A stretch of 64,000 nt of DNA, taken from positions 2,666,001 through 2,730,000 of the forward strand of contig OZ243107.1 in assembly GCA_965212245.1 (NCBI GenBank), read 5' to 3'. The stretch is from CAKZNE01 sp040222435 (lineage in GTDB: Bacteria > Bacteroidota > Bacteroidia > Flavobacteriales > Schleiferiaceae). The position numbers and the translations under genes were made by a program. Of this stretch, positions 17,862-27,214 are shown in pieces. Below the pieces are notes generated by a model, which did no database searches, was not told the DNA's origin, and saw only the letters and a program-made list of their open reading frames with translations. Position 1 is the first letter of the stretch, and each line of letters opens with the position of its first letter.

Positions 17862-18443
17862 ATGCTGAATATAGTATTATTTGGCCCCCCCGGGGCAGGA
17901 AAAGGAACGCAATCTCAAAAGCTGGTCAGTCAGTATAACCTCATACATCTGTCTACCGGAGATCTTCTTCGCTCAGAGATTAATGCGGGGACTGAGTTGG
18001 GAAAAGAAGCGAAAATACTAATGGATGATGGTAAACTGGTGCCGGATGAGATTGTAATAGGAATGATACGCCACAAGCTTGAAACAAACCCGGAAGCAGC
18101 GGGCTTTATTTTTGACGGTTTCCCCCGTACAGAAAAGCAGGCCGAAGCCCTGGATGAATTGCTGGAAGAAGAAGGTACGTCTATAAATATGATGCTGGCT
18201 TTACAGGTAAAAGATGCGGAACTTATAAAGCGTCTCCTGGAACGCGGAAAAGACTCCGGACGCCCCGATGACCAGAATGAAGAAGTAATACGTAAGAGAC
18301 TGGATGTATACCAGGCTCAAACCGCAGTGCTTAAAGAATACTATAAGAAACAGGATAAATTTGAAGGAATTGATGGTTCCGGAACCATTGATGAGGTTTT
18401 TGAAAGACTTTCAAATTCCATCACGGCAGCTAAAGAAAGTTAA
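17862..18443 (+). CDS. adk: Adenylate kinase
   Basis: A 193-residue short-type adenylate kinase (2 ADP to ATP plus AMP), without the LID zinc insertion. The P-loop is GPPGAGKGT. AMP-binding residues lie in HLSTGDLLRSEI and in FDGFPRTEKQAEAL, the family signature. The LID arginines are in LERGKDSGRPDDQNEEVIRKR. It overlaps obg by one base (TAATG), a gene order common in Bacteroidota. Confidence 0.97.
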   Translation: MLNIVLFGPPGAGKGTQSQKLVSQYNLIHLSTGDLLRSEINAGTELGKEAKILMDDGKLVPDEIVIGMIRHKLETNPEAAGFIFDGFPRTEKQAEALDELLEEEGTSINMMLALQVKDAELIKRLLERGKDSGRPDDQNEEVIRKRLDVYQAQTAVLKEYYKKQDKFEGIDGSGTIDEVFERLSNSITAAKES

Positions 18444-19441
18444 TGAATAGTAATTTTGTTGATTACGTAAAGATCCATTTGAAATCGGGAAAAGGAGGAG
18501 CCGGATCGGCTCACCTGCATCGCGAAAAGTATATACCCAAAGGTGGACCAGATGGGGGAGATGGAGGTCGTGGAGGTCACGTTATTGTGCGGGGCAATGG
18601 ACAATACTGGACCTTGCTGCACCTGAAATACCGCAAACATATTAAGGCAGGAGCCGGTGCCAATGGCAGTAAAAACCAAAGTACCGGTGGACAGGGTCAG
18701 GATGAGGTGCTGGAGGTACCACTGGGAACTGTGGCAAAAGATGGTGAAACCGGTGAGGTACTTTTTGAGATTACTGAAGAAGGTGAAGAAAAGATACTAA
18801 TGCCCGGTGGACGTGGAGGCCTGGGCAACGTTCACTTTAAATCAGCCACTTTTCAAACTCCACGCTTTGCACAGCCAGGTGAGCCCTCACAGGAAGGCTG
18901 GCGAATATTGGAGTTAAAGGTATTAGCCGATGTAGGCTTGGTGGGATTCCCGAATGCCGGAAAATCCACCTTACTGTCCGTTCTTTCCGCAGCAAAGCCT
19001 GAGATTGCAGACTACCCTTTTACTACCCTGGTGCCTAACCTGGGTATGGTTTCGTATCGCGATTACCGTTCATTTGTAATGGCGGATATTCCCGGTATTA
19101 TTGAAGGAGCCAGTGAAGGAAAGGGCTTGGGGCATCGATTTTTACGACACATAGAACGTAATGCAGTATTGCTTTTCCTGGTGCCTGCAGACAGTGAGAA
19201 TATTGCAAAAGAATACCAGGTTTTACTAAGTGAGTTGAAAAAATACAACCCTGAGCTGTTGGATAAGGACCGGATTTTGGCCATCAGCAAGTCAGATATG
19301 CTGGATGATGAACTGAAAGAGTTGCTTTCCGAACAAATGGCAAAGGACTTGCCGGATAATCTGGAACGGATTTTCATTTCGAGTATAAGCCAGCTTAACC
19401 TGGATGTTTTGAAAGACAAACTCTGGAAAATGCTTAACTAA
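18443..19441 (+). CDS. obg: GTPase ObgE/CgtA
   Basis: A 332-residue essential ribosome-assembly GTPase. The Gly-rich Obg domain comes first (1-158: KSGKGGAGSAHLHREKYIPK, GGPDGGDGGRGGHV). The G domain follows, with G1 GFPNAGKST, switch I YPFTTLVPNLG, G3 DIPGIIEGASEGKGLGHRFL and G4 SKSD. The C-terminal OCT domain seen in some Gram-positives is absent, as in most Bacteroidota. It probably shares a transcript with adk and the two membrane genes that follow. Confidence 0.97.
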   Translation: MNSNFVDYVKIHLKSGKGGAGSAHLHREKYIPKGGPDGGDGGRGGHVIVRGNGQYWTLLHLKYRKHIKAGAGANGSKNQSTGGQGQDEVLEVPLGTVAKDGETGEVLFEITEEGEEKILMPGGRGGLGNVHFKSATFQTPRFAQPGEPSQEGWRILELKVLADVGLVGFPNAGKSTLLSVLSAAKPEIADYPFTTLVPNLGMVSYRDYRSFVMADIPGIIEGASEGKGLGHRFLRHIERNAVLLFLVPADSENIAKEYQVLLSELKKYNPELLDKDRILAISKSDMLDDELKELLSEQMAKDLPDNLERIFISSISQLNLDVLKDKLWKMLN

Positions 19442-19450
19442 CAAGCTTCT

Positions 19451-20008
19451 ATGGAGCAACTGATAGAATGGGATCAAACACTTTTCCTGGCGCTCAATGG
19501 GCTTGGTGTTGAGTTTTGGGACCCTTTCTGGCGCGCAGTAAGCGGGACTGCAATTTGGCTTCCGCTTTATGCACTCCTGTTGTTTCTTTTGTTTCGTCAG
19601 CTAAGTCTGAAGTTATTCCTGATACTGGTACTGCTCATTGTAACCAATACTTTTATGACAGATCAGGGAAGTGTTTGGCTCTTTAAGGAGCAGTTTCAGA
19701 GATTAAGACCTTGCCATGTGGAAGAGCTCCTGGAACGGATGCGGTTGGTAAAAGAAGGTTGTGGTGGCTGGTATGGTTTTGTATCCAGTCATGCTGCCAA
19801 CACATTTGGTTTGGCAGTATTGGCAGGCGGTATTTTGAAAGCCCGCTATAAATATGCACTCCCCTTATTAGTGTGTTGGGCCTTGCTGGTCAGTTTCAGC
19901 CGAATTTACCTGGGTGTTCATTATCCATTGGATATAATCTGTGGCGGTTTGTACGGAGCTTTATGTGGGTGGGTCACTTTAAAGGTTTTTCAAAAGATAA
20001 AACGGTAA
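19451..20008 (+). CDS. PAP2-family membrane phosphatase
   Basis: A 185-residue integral membrane protein with about five hydrophobic helices. All three acid-phosphatase motifs are there: K-x6-R-P (KEQFQRLRP), the central S-x-H (FVSSHAANTFG, slightly unlike the usual PSGH) and S-R-x5-H-x3-D (SFSRIYLGVHYPLD). Enzymes of this family dephosphorylate undecaprenyl diphosphate, phosphatidylglycerol phosphate or lipid A. An undecaprenyl-diphosphate phosphatase role is plausible but not provable. It lies 9 bp after obg and 2 bp before crcB. Confidence 0.9.
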   Translation: MEQLIEWDQTLFLALNGLGVEFWDPFWRAVSGTAIWLPLYALLLFLLFRQLSLKLFLILVLLIVTNTFMTDQGSVWLFKEQFQRLRPCHVEELLERMRLVKEGCGGWYGFVSSHAANTFGLAVLAGGILKARYKYALPLLVCWALLVSFSRIYLGVHYPLDIICGGLYGALCGWVTLKVFQKIKR

Positions 20009-20010
20009 TT

Positions 20011-20388
20011 ATGCAGTGGCTTGCAGTATTCATTGGTGGGGGCTTAGGGAGTGTACTACGCTTTATGGTTACCAAAGGAGTCCTCTCTTTACGCTATGCC
20101 TATACATTTCCTCTGGCTACGTTAATTGCAAATGTACTGGCCAGTATAGTGCTGGCGGTCATTAGTTTTTGGGTGGTTGAAGGACGCGGACTTCCTGTAA
20201 CCTGGAAGTTATTTTGGGCAGTTGGTTTTTGTGGCGGCTTTAGTACATTCTCCACTTTTAGTCTGGAGAACTGGTTATTGTATAAAAACGGAAATTACAT
20301 TGTACTGCTGCTTAATATACTATTAAGTGTAGCTGTTTGCCTTTTGGTTTTCGCTATATTAGAAAAAAAGGCACCACTGGAGATTTAA
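20011..20388 (+). CDS. crcB: Fluoride efflux channel CrcB/Fluc
   Basis: A 125-residue protein with four hydrophobic helices. It has the Fluc motifs GGGLGSVLRFMVT near the N-terminus, PLATLIANVLAS in helix 2, and the signature GFCGGFSTFSTFSLE in helix 3, whose Phe/Ser box lines the pore. The start is ATG at 20011; the open frame extends upstream to 19873, but that part overlaps the PAP2 coding sequence and is not membrane-like. No fluoride riboswitch was seen. It overlaps the convergent surface-protein gene by 4 bp. Confidence 0.92.
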   Translation: MQWLAVFIGGGLGSVLRFMVTKGVLSLRYAYTFPLATLIANVLASIVLAVISFWVVEGRGLPVTWKLFWAVGFCGGFSTFSTFSLENWLLYKNGNYIVLLLNILLSVAVCLLVFAILEKKAPLEI

Positions 20389-22577
20389 CGGAGCAAGGTT
20401 AATGTTCCGTATTTTTTGATATCCCGGGCATTAAAAATGGTACCTATCACCATCTGATAGGTATATAAACCCTGGGGAGCCGCTTCAGACCCTTTCCTTA
20501 CCTGCCCGTTCCACCCTTCATTAGGATTTGTAGATTCATACACTACTTCTCCCCATCGGTTAAAGATCAGGATTGAAAACTCTGCTGCTCCGGTAATCTC
20601 AAACCTGAATTCATCATTTATACCATCTGCATTGGGTGTAAAGGCATTGGGCACATAAATATTCAAGGGCACATCTACAATAAGTGTTTGTTCAGTAGAA
20701 TCCGCACAACCAAAGTCATTAAAAGCCACATGCGTGATCCGAAACGTACCTGTATCTTTAAAATCCAGGGTTAATTCTCCAAAGGTTTCAATTATTTCTC
20801 CGTTGGGGAGAAAAGTCTTGGTCTTCGAAAAATCCTCAGATAAATTGGTAAAAGTTACCTGGGGCTCGTAAATAGTTACATAAGAAGGAGATATGTCTAG
20901 GACGGCTTTTGGTTTGGAAAATACCCTTATATGATCAGGAAACACTTCGGATAAAGAGTCTTTACACCCTTGAAAAGTACGTATAGTATGCATTACTGTG
21001 TACACGCCTGCTTCTTCGTATACGTGTACCGGATTCGCTAAACCAGAAGTAGTACCATCGCCAAAATCCCAATGATGTGCAAGTACAGAGTTTCCGGCCG
21101 TACTATTATCCTGAAAATATACCGTTTCCGAAACGCAAATGTCCGATTCCGGTACCGTATGGTCCAGCTTGGGGTTTTCAAAAATATATATTGTGTCATA
21201 TAACTCAGCCGTACAACCAAAATCTTCAACTATCACTTTAATAGGGTAAACACCCGGTTGTTGGTACTTTACGCCTTTAGGACTTTCCTGGTCACTGACA
21301 AAACCCAGATTAGTGGCTCCGCCAAAGTTCCATTCAATTTTAGAAGCAGCGCTGTAATTACCCGTTAGTTCAAAATCAAAAGAATGTTCATTAAAGCATT
21401 CATCACCTGTAAAACTGCTGGTGATACTGATTGGATAGTGAACTTTAAAAGTGAAAAAGGAAGTGTCGGCACAGGCATCACCCGGGTTTGCAATTAAAGT
21501 TACCGTATAGGTGCCTGTATCCGCATAAGTATAGGTAGGATCTTTGAGGCGACTGGTATCCCCATTGGAAAACGGATCACCAAAATCCCATAGGTAAGTA
21601 GTGGCGTGGCGGGATAAATTTGTAAAGTTTAGCTGAGGTCCGTTACATAAAGTATTGGGATTCATGATCTGCGTTTCCATTTGGCTGATAGTAGCTTTAC
21701 ACGCATTGGATACATTAAACTGAAAATCTCTGCGAACCGTACTTATCAGAGTCCCACTGCGGTACTCACTTACACAAATGGTAAAGACATATTGACCTAC
21801 CTGGCTGGGCCTTCCGCTTAAAATACCTGTGGAGGGATCAATGCTTATAACCGGATTAGAGGAGGTAATAGGGGTGCTGGCAGAGAAACCCGGACTATAA
21901 GGTACTGTTGTATAGGGAGGTGGAGCAGCTATATCCGGCTTAGGTGAATTAAACCCGGTGCCGGTTTGATTTTTACCGCCACCATGCACAGGCGTACAAA
22001 GTTCATAATATAAACTATCATTATCGGGGTCAGTAGCCGACATATCAAGGTTTAGCGATTGATCCAGGCATAGAACAACCGGGGGTGTGGCATTAAAAGC
22101 GGGTGTACTATTACAAGTGCTATCATTACCTGGTACGGAAACACTATAAGTAGAACCCCAGTCATCCGGGTTAGGAATGTTGATAATGGTGGCATTACGG
22201 CAACAACGCTGATGAGTGATCAGGTACCCACCTGGTTTAGGAGGGAGGTTGGTGGTAAAACGGTAAATACCCTTCTCTGTACAAACGGTAAGCGGCAAAG
22301 TGGTGCAATTATTAGGAGCTTCCACGGGTAGCCGGCTGGAAGTGAGAAGCGGTACATCCTCATCCTTCACTAGTATATCGTTGGTGTCATAAATGGTAAT
22401 GGAGGCCAGCGCATCAAAAGGGGCACCACTGGAAAAGCAATCACGGTAAATGGTTAAGGTTACCTCATAATTGTTATTGCCCAAACATTTATAGGTTATC
22501 TCGCCACCCACAAGGTGGGCTGCGTGACCGGAGATCACGAGGAAAGAAAACATGAAGAGCAGTAAACGTTTTAGCAT
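20385..22577 (-). CDS. Secreted PKD-domain protein with T9SS type-B (gliding motility) C-terminal domain
   Basis: A 730-residue exported protein. It has a signal peptide (MLKRLLLFMFSFLVISGHAA), an N-terminal beta-rich region of about 280 residues, then two recognisable PKD folds (YLWDFGDPFSNGD near 330; HHWDFGDGTTSG near 505) with their VYEEAGVYTV strands. The C-terminal 90 residues are the gliding-motility-associated sorting domain: VPNAFTPNADGINDEF, FNRWGEVVYES, GWNGQ, AAPQGLYTYQM. That domain directs export through the type IX secretion system, so the protein should be cell-surface or released; adhesion is likely. It is convergent with crcB. Confidence 0.93.
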   Translation of the reverse strand: MLKRLLLFMFSFLVISGHAAHLVGGEITYKCLGNNNYEVTLTIYRDCFSSGAPFDALASITIYDTNDILVKDEDVPLLTSSRLPVEAPNNCTTLPLTVCTEKGIYRFTTNLPPKPGGYLITHQRCCRNATIINIPNPDDWGSTYSVSVPGNDSTCNSTPAFNATPPVVLCLDQSLNLDMSATDPDNDSLYYELCTPVHGGGKNQTGTGFNSPKPDIAAPPPYTTVPYSPGFSASTPITSSNPVISIDPSTGILSGRPSQVGQYVFTICVSEYRSGTLISTVRRDFQFNVSNACKATISQMETQIMNPNTLCNGPQLNFTNLSRHATTYLWDFGDPFSNGDTSRLKDPTYTYADTGTYTVTLIANPGDACADTSFFTFKVHYPISITSSFTGDECFNEHSFDFELTGNYSAASKIEWNFGGATNLGFVSDQESPKGVKYQQPGVYPIKVIVEDFGCTAELYDTIYIFENPKLDHTVPESDICVSETVYFQDNSTAGNSVLAHHWDFGDGTTSGLANPVHVYEEAGVYTVMHTIRTFQGCKDSLSEVFPDHIRVFSKPKAVLDISPSYVTIYEPQVTFTNLSEDFSKTKTFLPNGEIIETFGELTLDFKDTGTFRITHVAFNDFGCADSTEQTLIVDVPLNIYVPNAFTPNADGINDEFRFEITGAAEFSILIFNRWGEVVYESTNPNEGWNGQVRKGSEAAPQGLYTYQMVIGTIFNARDIKKYGTLTLLR

Positions 22578-22652
22578 TAGCCGGGAAATAAGGCATTCCA
22601 GCTTTAAAAATAAGGATTTTCACTTACACTGAGGGGCTTATTTACCTAAGAA

Positions 22653-23552
22653 TTAGATTAATGCCATTTGTTTTAGTGAAAGTTGTGTATGAAAGCCTTT
22701 TCGGCTAAAGTATTGTGAGGCTTCAGGACCTATAGCCATTACAAAGTCACCACCCCAGGCACCCAGGGATTTAACACTTCCCTTAAAATCAGAAAATAGC
22801 TTTTCTTTAATAGTGGGTAATTGTAAAGCAGGGCTTAACAAAGCCTCGTGTGCATCCATAACCTCCTGAAGTTCACTTTCCGATTTAACGGTCAGGAATG
22901 TATGGGTAAGAGAATTTACCTGTGCTAACAATTGATACTGATTAAAATCAACCGCCTTTTTAAAGCGCAGGACCTCTGGTTTGCTGAGCTGTTTTTGGTT
23001 GAGATGCACAAATAAAACCCGGTTAAAAGCCTGCGGTAATTCTTGTTTTCTCCAAATTGCTGAATCATTTTTCAGCGCATAGGTAATAGGTGTTGAAGCT
23101 CCGGCACAGGCCACATCATAACCGCTTCCGGTACTGGTCTTTTTAAAAAGCCGGATCGGATCAGCACCCGTCCATTGCGCTATAAGGTGAACCAGAGTGC
23201 TGCTGCTACCTAAACCCCAGTCATTTGGAAATTCCAGCCGTGTGGTTAAATGCAGCCCGCCAGGAATGGGAGCTTGAACCAATTGAAAGGCTGTGTCCAT
23301 CAGGTTTTTAAGGTATTCAGCTTTGGCCTGGTCAGTTGAAAAAAGGATATTCAACTGCCGGTCAAAGCGGGCTTCAAACCAAATATTTTCTTCATGATCA
23401 AGGCTGGTCCACTTTAAGTGATCCCCGGTGTGATCTTGTATAAGCAAGGTCTGACCGTAGCGGGTAGGAAAGGCCAGAGCCTCCGCTCCCAATAATACTG
23501 CGTACTCTCCACTTATAAGTAATTTACCGTTAGCCCGGAATTGAAGCGACAA
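22653..23552 (-). CDS. GHMP kinase, probably mevalonate-pathway kinase
   Basis: A 299-residue GHMP-fold kinase. The N-terminus (FRANGKLLISGEYAVLLGAEALAFP) matches mevalonate and phosphomevalonate kinases. The ATP-binding GLGSSSTLV (P-G-L-G-S-S-S in the family) and the GSGYDVACAGASTPITY block are intact, and the C-terminal motif is GAWGGDFVMAIG. It starts 3 bp after the HMG-CoA reductase gene on the same strand. Mevalonate or phosphomevalonate is therefore the likely substrate, feeding IPP to the isoprenoid genes. Which of the two cannot be decided from the sequence. Confidence 0.88.
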   Translation of the reverse strand: MSLQFRANGKLLISGEYAVLLGAEALAFPTRYGQTLLIQDHTGDHLKWTSLDHEENIWFEARFDRQLNILFSTDQAKAEYLKNLMDTAFQLVQAPIPGGLHLTTRLEFPNDWGLGSSSTLVHLIAQWTGADPIRLFKKTSTGSGYDVACAGASTPITYALKNDSAIWRKQELPQAFNRVLFVHLNQKQLSKPEVLRFKKAVDFNQYQLLAQVNSLTHTFLTVKSESELQEVMDAHEALLSPALQLPTIKEKLFSDFKGSVKSLGAWGGDFVMAIGPEASQYFSRKGFHTQLSLKQMALI

Positions 23553-23555
23553 AGT

Positions 23556-24908
23556 CTAAGATTTTTTAAGGGTAATCTCTGGTTTCTCTATGCCTCTTAC
23601 TTCGCAGAATTTCTGCACGGCAGCACTATGAGTTACAGTATTATGTTTAAAATGATCCACTATTATGGCTTTTTCTTCTTCGGTAGCTTCCAGTTGATTC
23701 AGAATGTTTAGGAGGTGCATTTTCATATGTCCCTTTTGAATACCAGTGGTAACCAAAGCTCGCAGTGCGGCAAAATTCTGGGCTAAACCAGAGCTGGCAA
23801 TAATGGACATTAATTCCGTAGCGGAAGGCTGATCCAGCATTTGCAGTGAGAACTTCACCAGCGGATGCAGGGTTGTAAGGCCACCTACGGTGCCTAAGGC
23901 AAGCGGTACTTCTATCCAGAACCGGAATATACCGTCTTTCACTTCGCAATGTGTAAGACTGGTATAATGGCCGGAACGGGAGGCATACGTGTGGCATGCT
24001 GCTTCTATGGCCCGAAAATCATTACCGGTAGCTATAACCACAGCGTCAATGCCATTCATGATGCCTTTATTGTGAGTGGTGGCCCGGTAGGGTTCTATTT
24101 CTGCAATACGAACGGCTCTTTTAAACTTGGTAGCAAATTCTTCAGCGCTTATTCCGGAACCATCTTCCAACTGTTCTACCGGGCATGAGACTTCTGAGCG
24201 TACCAGGCATTCAGGAGTGTAGTTGCTCAGGATGCACATAATTATCTGTACATTCTTTTCTGCCTCTGTAAAGCGTTTATCTTCTGCAATGGCGGAAGTA
24301 AAGGTTTTGGAGAATTGTTCCAGGCAGGAGTTGATGAAGTTGGCACCCATAGAATCACAGGTTTCAAAACGGGCCTCCAGTTGGAAATAATTTTCCATGG
24401 CATTTGTACGGTCCTTTAAACGGATACCCAGTATTCCGCCACCTCGGGCCCGCATATTGGCGGTTATTGATGCAGTATCTTCCAGAAAACGATCCTTAAG
24501 AGAAGAAAAGAAACCTTGCAGTTTTTCCGCATCACCTTCATATATAAAGTGTACGTGGCCAATTTTTGTAGTTGAAACTATGGTAGTTTTAAAACCTCCC
24601 CGATCCAGCCAGAAGGAAGCGCTTTTTGCAGCAGCAGCCACCACAGAACTTTCCTCAATAGCCATAGGCAGGGTAAATAGCTTATCGTCTACCCTAAAGT
24701 TGGGTGCTACACCATAAGGTGTGTAAAAGTTGGATAAGGTGTTTTCAATAAATTCATCATGAAGCTTTTGTAGTTTTTGATCTGAGTTCCAATAGGTTTT
24801 CAGTGTCTCTACTGCTTTTTCCCGACCATCAAAGTAATTGTCAACCAACCATTCTATTTTACCTTGTTTGGAGAGTTTTGAAAACCCTTTGATCCTTTTG
24901 TTGCTCAT
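23556..24908 (-). CDS. Hydroxymethylglutaryl-CoA reductase, class II type
   Basis: A 450-residue HMG-CoA reductase, probably producing mevalonate here although class II enzymes can run in either direction. The N-terminal GFSKLSKQGKIEWL is typical. The catalytic Glu region is AIEESSVVAAAAKSA. Then come RGGGILGIR, the substrate-binding DSMGANFINSCLEQ, NKGIMNGIDAVVIATGNDFR with the catalytic Lys, and GTVGGLTTLHPL. The early stop after the C-terminal domain fits class II length. It is first in a two-gene operon with the GHMP kinase and is divergent from the zinc-ribbon gene. Confidence 0.94.
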   Translation of the reverse strand: MSNKRIKGFSKLSKQGKIEWLVDNYFDGREKAVETLKTYWNSDQKLQKLHDEFIENTLSNFYTPYGVAPNFRVDDKLFTLPMAIEESSVVAAAAKSASFWLDRGGFKTTIVSTTKIGHVHFIYEGDAEKLQGFFSSLKDRFLEDTASITANMRARGGGILGIRLKDRTNAMENYFQLEARFETCDSMGANFINSCLEQFSKTFTSAIAEDKRFTEAEKNVQIIMCILSNYTPECLVRSEVSCPVEQLEDGSGISAEEFATKFKRAVRIAEIEPYRATTHNKGIMNGIDAVVIATGNDFRAIEAACHTYASRSGHYTSLTHCEVKDGIFRFWIEVPLALGTVGGLTTLHPLVKFSLQMLDQPSATELMSIIASSGLAQNFAALRALVTTGIQKGHMKMHLLNILNQLEATEEEKAIIVDHFKHNTVTHSAAVQKFCEVRGIEKPEITLKKS

Positions 24909-24990
24909 GCGGAAGCTTTTATAAAATACAAATATACAAAGGCATATAATCTCAGATTATTTTAATTTGTTGTGTCAAACTTTTGTTAAA

Positions 24991-25260
24991 ATGAAAGAAA
25001 CCAAGTGTGAGCATTGCGGCTTTTGGACCAACGGTCAACTGAAAAAATGCAATTATTGCGGAGGTGTGCTTAACGAAAAATATCATTCTGAAAAAGAAAT
25101 CCTGAAAAATGCGGACGGTACTCGTATCCCTTTAATTAAGATTGACCCTAAAGACCCCTGGTCTGTTAAAACCGGCAAGAAAATTATCCGTTTCGGACAA
25201 CTGGTCTTCTTCGCAATAATAACCTTCCTGGCCATGTTGGCTTCTTCTACGGTACATTAG
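24991..25260 (+). CDS. Small zinc-ribbon membrane protein
   Basis: An 89-residue protein from the ATG at 24991; an upstream TTG at 24967 is less likely. Two CxxC knuckles (CEHC and CNYC) 14-18 residues apart form a probable zinc ribbon near the N-terminus. A charged middle follows, then a single hydrophobic helix near the C-terminus (LVFFAIITFLAMLAS). Topology suggests a cytoplasmic zinc ribbon tethered to the membrane. Function is unknown. It abuts the next membrane protein gene (1 bp), and the two probably form a small operon. Confidence 0.7.
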   Translation: MKETKCEHCGFWTNGQLKKCNYCGGVLNEKYHSEKEILKNADGTRIPLIKIDPKDPWSVKTGKKIIRFGQLVFFAIITFLAMLASSTVH

Positions 25261-25261
25261 T

Positions 25262-25654
25262 ATGTTGGGCTTCTCTTATTACTTCTGGTTATGCAGTGTG
25301 GTGTTTATCATCAATCAATTAGTAGAAAAACTAGGGCTTTTTATTCCATTTGTTCACAGTTACCTGGATGATATAGTATGTCCGGGTATTGTGCTTGGTT
25401 TTGCCCTTTTTGTGCAGCAGCACTTTACGTACCGGGTTGCAAATTATCGTTTACCGCTTTCACACATCCTGTTTTTTGTGGTTTGGTATAGCTTTTTGTT
25501 TGAACTTTTATTTCCCCTTTGGGATAATCGACACCATGCGGATGCTCTAGATATACTGGCCTATGGTGGGGGAGCGTTCTGGTTTTATTATTTTGGAAAT
25601 AAAGAAGTGAAGCACCTTTGGCTTACACTTGATGGTATACGCAAAGTGAATTAG
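25262..25654 (+). CDS. Small polytopic membrane protein, function unknown
   Basis: A 130-residue hydrophobic protein with about four predicted helices (YYFWLCSVVFIINQLVEKLG; CPGIVLGFALFVQQHF; ILFFVVWYSFLFELLFPLW; ILAYGGGAFWFYYFG). It contains a polar YLDDIVCPG turn and an HHADALD segment that could bind something. I do not recognise a named family with confidence. It sits 1 bp after the zinc-ribbon protein gene on the same strand. Confidence 0.7.
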   Translation: MLGFSYYFWLCSVVFIINQLVEKLGLFIPFVHSYLDDIVCPGIVLGFALFVQQHFTYRVANYRLPLSHILFFVVWYSFLFELLFPLWDNRHHADALDILAYGGGAFWFYYFGNKEVKHLWLTLDGIRKVN

Positions 25655-25873
25655 TAGGTAATATTATAATACAGCACTACAGACCAGAAGGTGTTTTATT
25701 TAGAAAAGCGCAATTGTGTGCAGAAAAAGACTAGAAGTGAGTGATTTGCCTTGGCTCTGATCATACTTACTTTTTAGGTGTGACACCTCATCTTACCAAA
25801 TTATTTGTGAAGCAGTGGCCTGGACTTTTGGAAAAACATCCGCAGGATACCGGGGCCATTGGAAGAAACATGA

Positions 25874-26455
25874 TCAATGATGACGATCGTAATAGGCCTT
25901 TAACCGGGCGTCATAACGTTCCGCAATACGCGCTTTACTCTGCTTAATCAGCGAAAAGAAAATGTACTTGCGTTCATAAAATGGAAACGGAGCTTCTAAA
26001 GGCACCATATGTTGATCCATAAGCACCAGTGCGCTGATTCCCATTTTTTTGGTTTCGGCAAACTCAGCGGTAAAAAATGGCCTTTGTGTAAGCCTGGAAG
26101 CTTCTACCATCTGTTGGTTCCCGCTAAACACATGGCCTTCCAGTTTCCCTTCCCGTATCTCTTGGGAGTTCTCAGCATAAAAGAAGTATACCGGACAAAA
26201 GGTGAAGGTATTCTCAAAAGACAGAATGGTTTCACGATTTTCCTGATACTGTTCATTGGTAGCTATTTCTGCTTCTTTATCAAGGCCCCTGGCCTTCATC
26301 AGGTCTATTTTTTTCCTGGAAGTTTGCAGGCGTACCAATATGAAGCTCTCTTTTACCTGACGGATAATAGTTTTGGCGTCATCTTTTTCTTCCTGGGCTT
26401 GAACAGTCGCGGAAAAGAAGAGTAACAATGCGGGAATTAATAGTTTTCGTAACAT
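25874..26455 (-). CDS. Secreted protein of unknown function
   Basis: A 193-residue protein with a clear signal peptide (MLRKLLIPALLLFFSATVQAQ, cleavage near AQ). The mature part is an alpha/beta mix with charged helices and a middle FENTFTFCPVYFFYAENSQE segment, ending in YDARLKAYYDRHH. It has no lipobox and no T9SS C-terminal domain. No family was recognised. It is probably periplasmic, and monocistronic. Confidence 0.65.
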   Translation of the reverse strand: MLRKLLIPALLLFFSATVQAQEEKDDAKTIIRQVKESFILVRLQTSRKKIDLMKARGLDKEAEIATNEQYQENRETILSFENTFTFCPVYFFYAENSQEIREGKLEGHVFSGNQQMVEASRLTQRPFFTAEFAETKKMGISALVLMDQHMVPLEAPFPFYERKYIFFSLIKQSKARIAERYDARLKAYYDRHH

Positions 26456-26632
26456 GGTGATGCATTAATGATCTCCGAAATTTAAGAAGACTTGCACAAA
26501 CCCTGAATAAAAAAGTCTTTCCATTTCGGAAAGCCCTCTATGATTAGGATTGTTTATTGAGCATTGTAAAGTTGTGTCTGGCCTACAAATCTGTTTTGAT
26601 TAGTGTACCTTATAAGGAATCGGATTAAAATT

Positions 26633-26657
26633 AAAAGCCACTCCCAGGAGTGGCTTT
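26633..26657. terminator. Rho-independent terminator, probably bidirectional
   Basis: AAAAGCCACT, then a CCCAGG centre, then AGTGGCTTTTT form a 10-12 bp stem with a tight loop. The stem is followed by T residues on the plus strand and, by symmetry, by T residues on the minus strand. It lies downstream of the minus-strand gene at 26731-27168 and would end that transcript. Confidence 0.75.
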
Positions 26658-26730
26658 TTAAACTTATTAGAGTTGAATGATCTCCCTGGGGAGAATCCTA
26701 AACAGTGGCTTAAGTTCTACAGGTTATTAA

Positions 26731-27168
26731 TTAATATTGAGAGTTTAAAAACACTTTGGCCGAACCAAACTGGATACAATTTATACCGTTATTCTGATCT
26801 ATGGCGGCCAGTTTAACGGTTATCACATCATTACAGGAGGCCGTGAACGGAAAATTCTGGCCAACTGCTCCTATAGAGCCCCCGGTAACATAGGTGCCAT
26901 TTACATAAACGAAAACAACGGCTTTGTGGCTGGGACATAAATTAAAATCCGCTACACTTACACAAAAGCGCTGGGTTACAGGAATAATTGGCCCCGTACA
27001 GGAAACTGTATATTGAAAACCATCGGTAAGTGTAAATGGATTACAATCACCTACACAAGCTTTTCCCCTTACATTAGAGAAACATCTTTGTGAAGAAATT
27101 TGAGCAAAACCCAGATCCGGAATTGCGGTCAGGGCACTTAAGGCAAATAGAAAGATAAACTTTTTCAT
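26731..27168 (-). CDS. Small secreted Cys-rich beta protein, unknown
   Basis: A 145-residue exported protein. Its signal peptide is MKKFIFLFALSALTAIPDLG, with cleavage near FAQ. The mature part has seven Cys (including CFSN, CVGDC, VSC, RFC, LCP and a SC near the end), probably forming disulfides, and beta-strand-rich sequence (VVFVYVNGTYVTGG; ITVKLAAID). It has no sorting domain of T9SS. It resembles small secreted beta-sandwich proteins but no family was recognised. It is bracketed by its own terminator and a dyad in the upstream region. Confidence 0.7.
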   Translation of the reverse strand: MKKFIFLFALSALTAIPDLGFAQISSQRCFSNVRGKACVGDCNPFTLTDGFQYTVSCTGPIIPVTQRFCVSVADFNLCPSHKAVVFVYVNGTYVTGGSIGAVGQNFPFTASCNDVITVKLAAIDQNNGINCIQFGSAKVFLNSQY

Positions 27169-27214
27169 GACAATTTAGATTTAGAGTAGAGAGAGCCACT
27201 GTTTGTACATCTAT

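Noticed and set aside
19873..20010. N-terminal extension of CrcB
   Set aside because: It lies within the PAP2 coding sequence in another frame and is not membrane-like. The ATG at 20011 gives the normal Fluc N-terminus.
25741..25947. Plus-strand open frame of 68 codons after the small membrane protein gene
   Set aside because: No similarity recognised and it overlaps the end of the convergent secreted-protein gene. The composition is not convincing.
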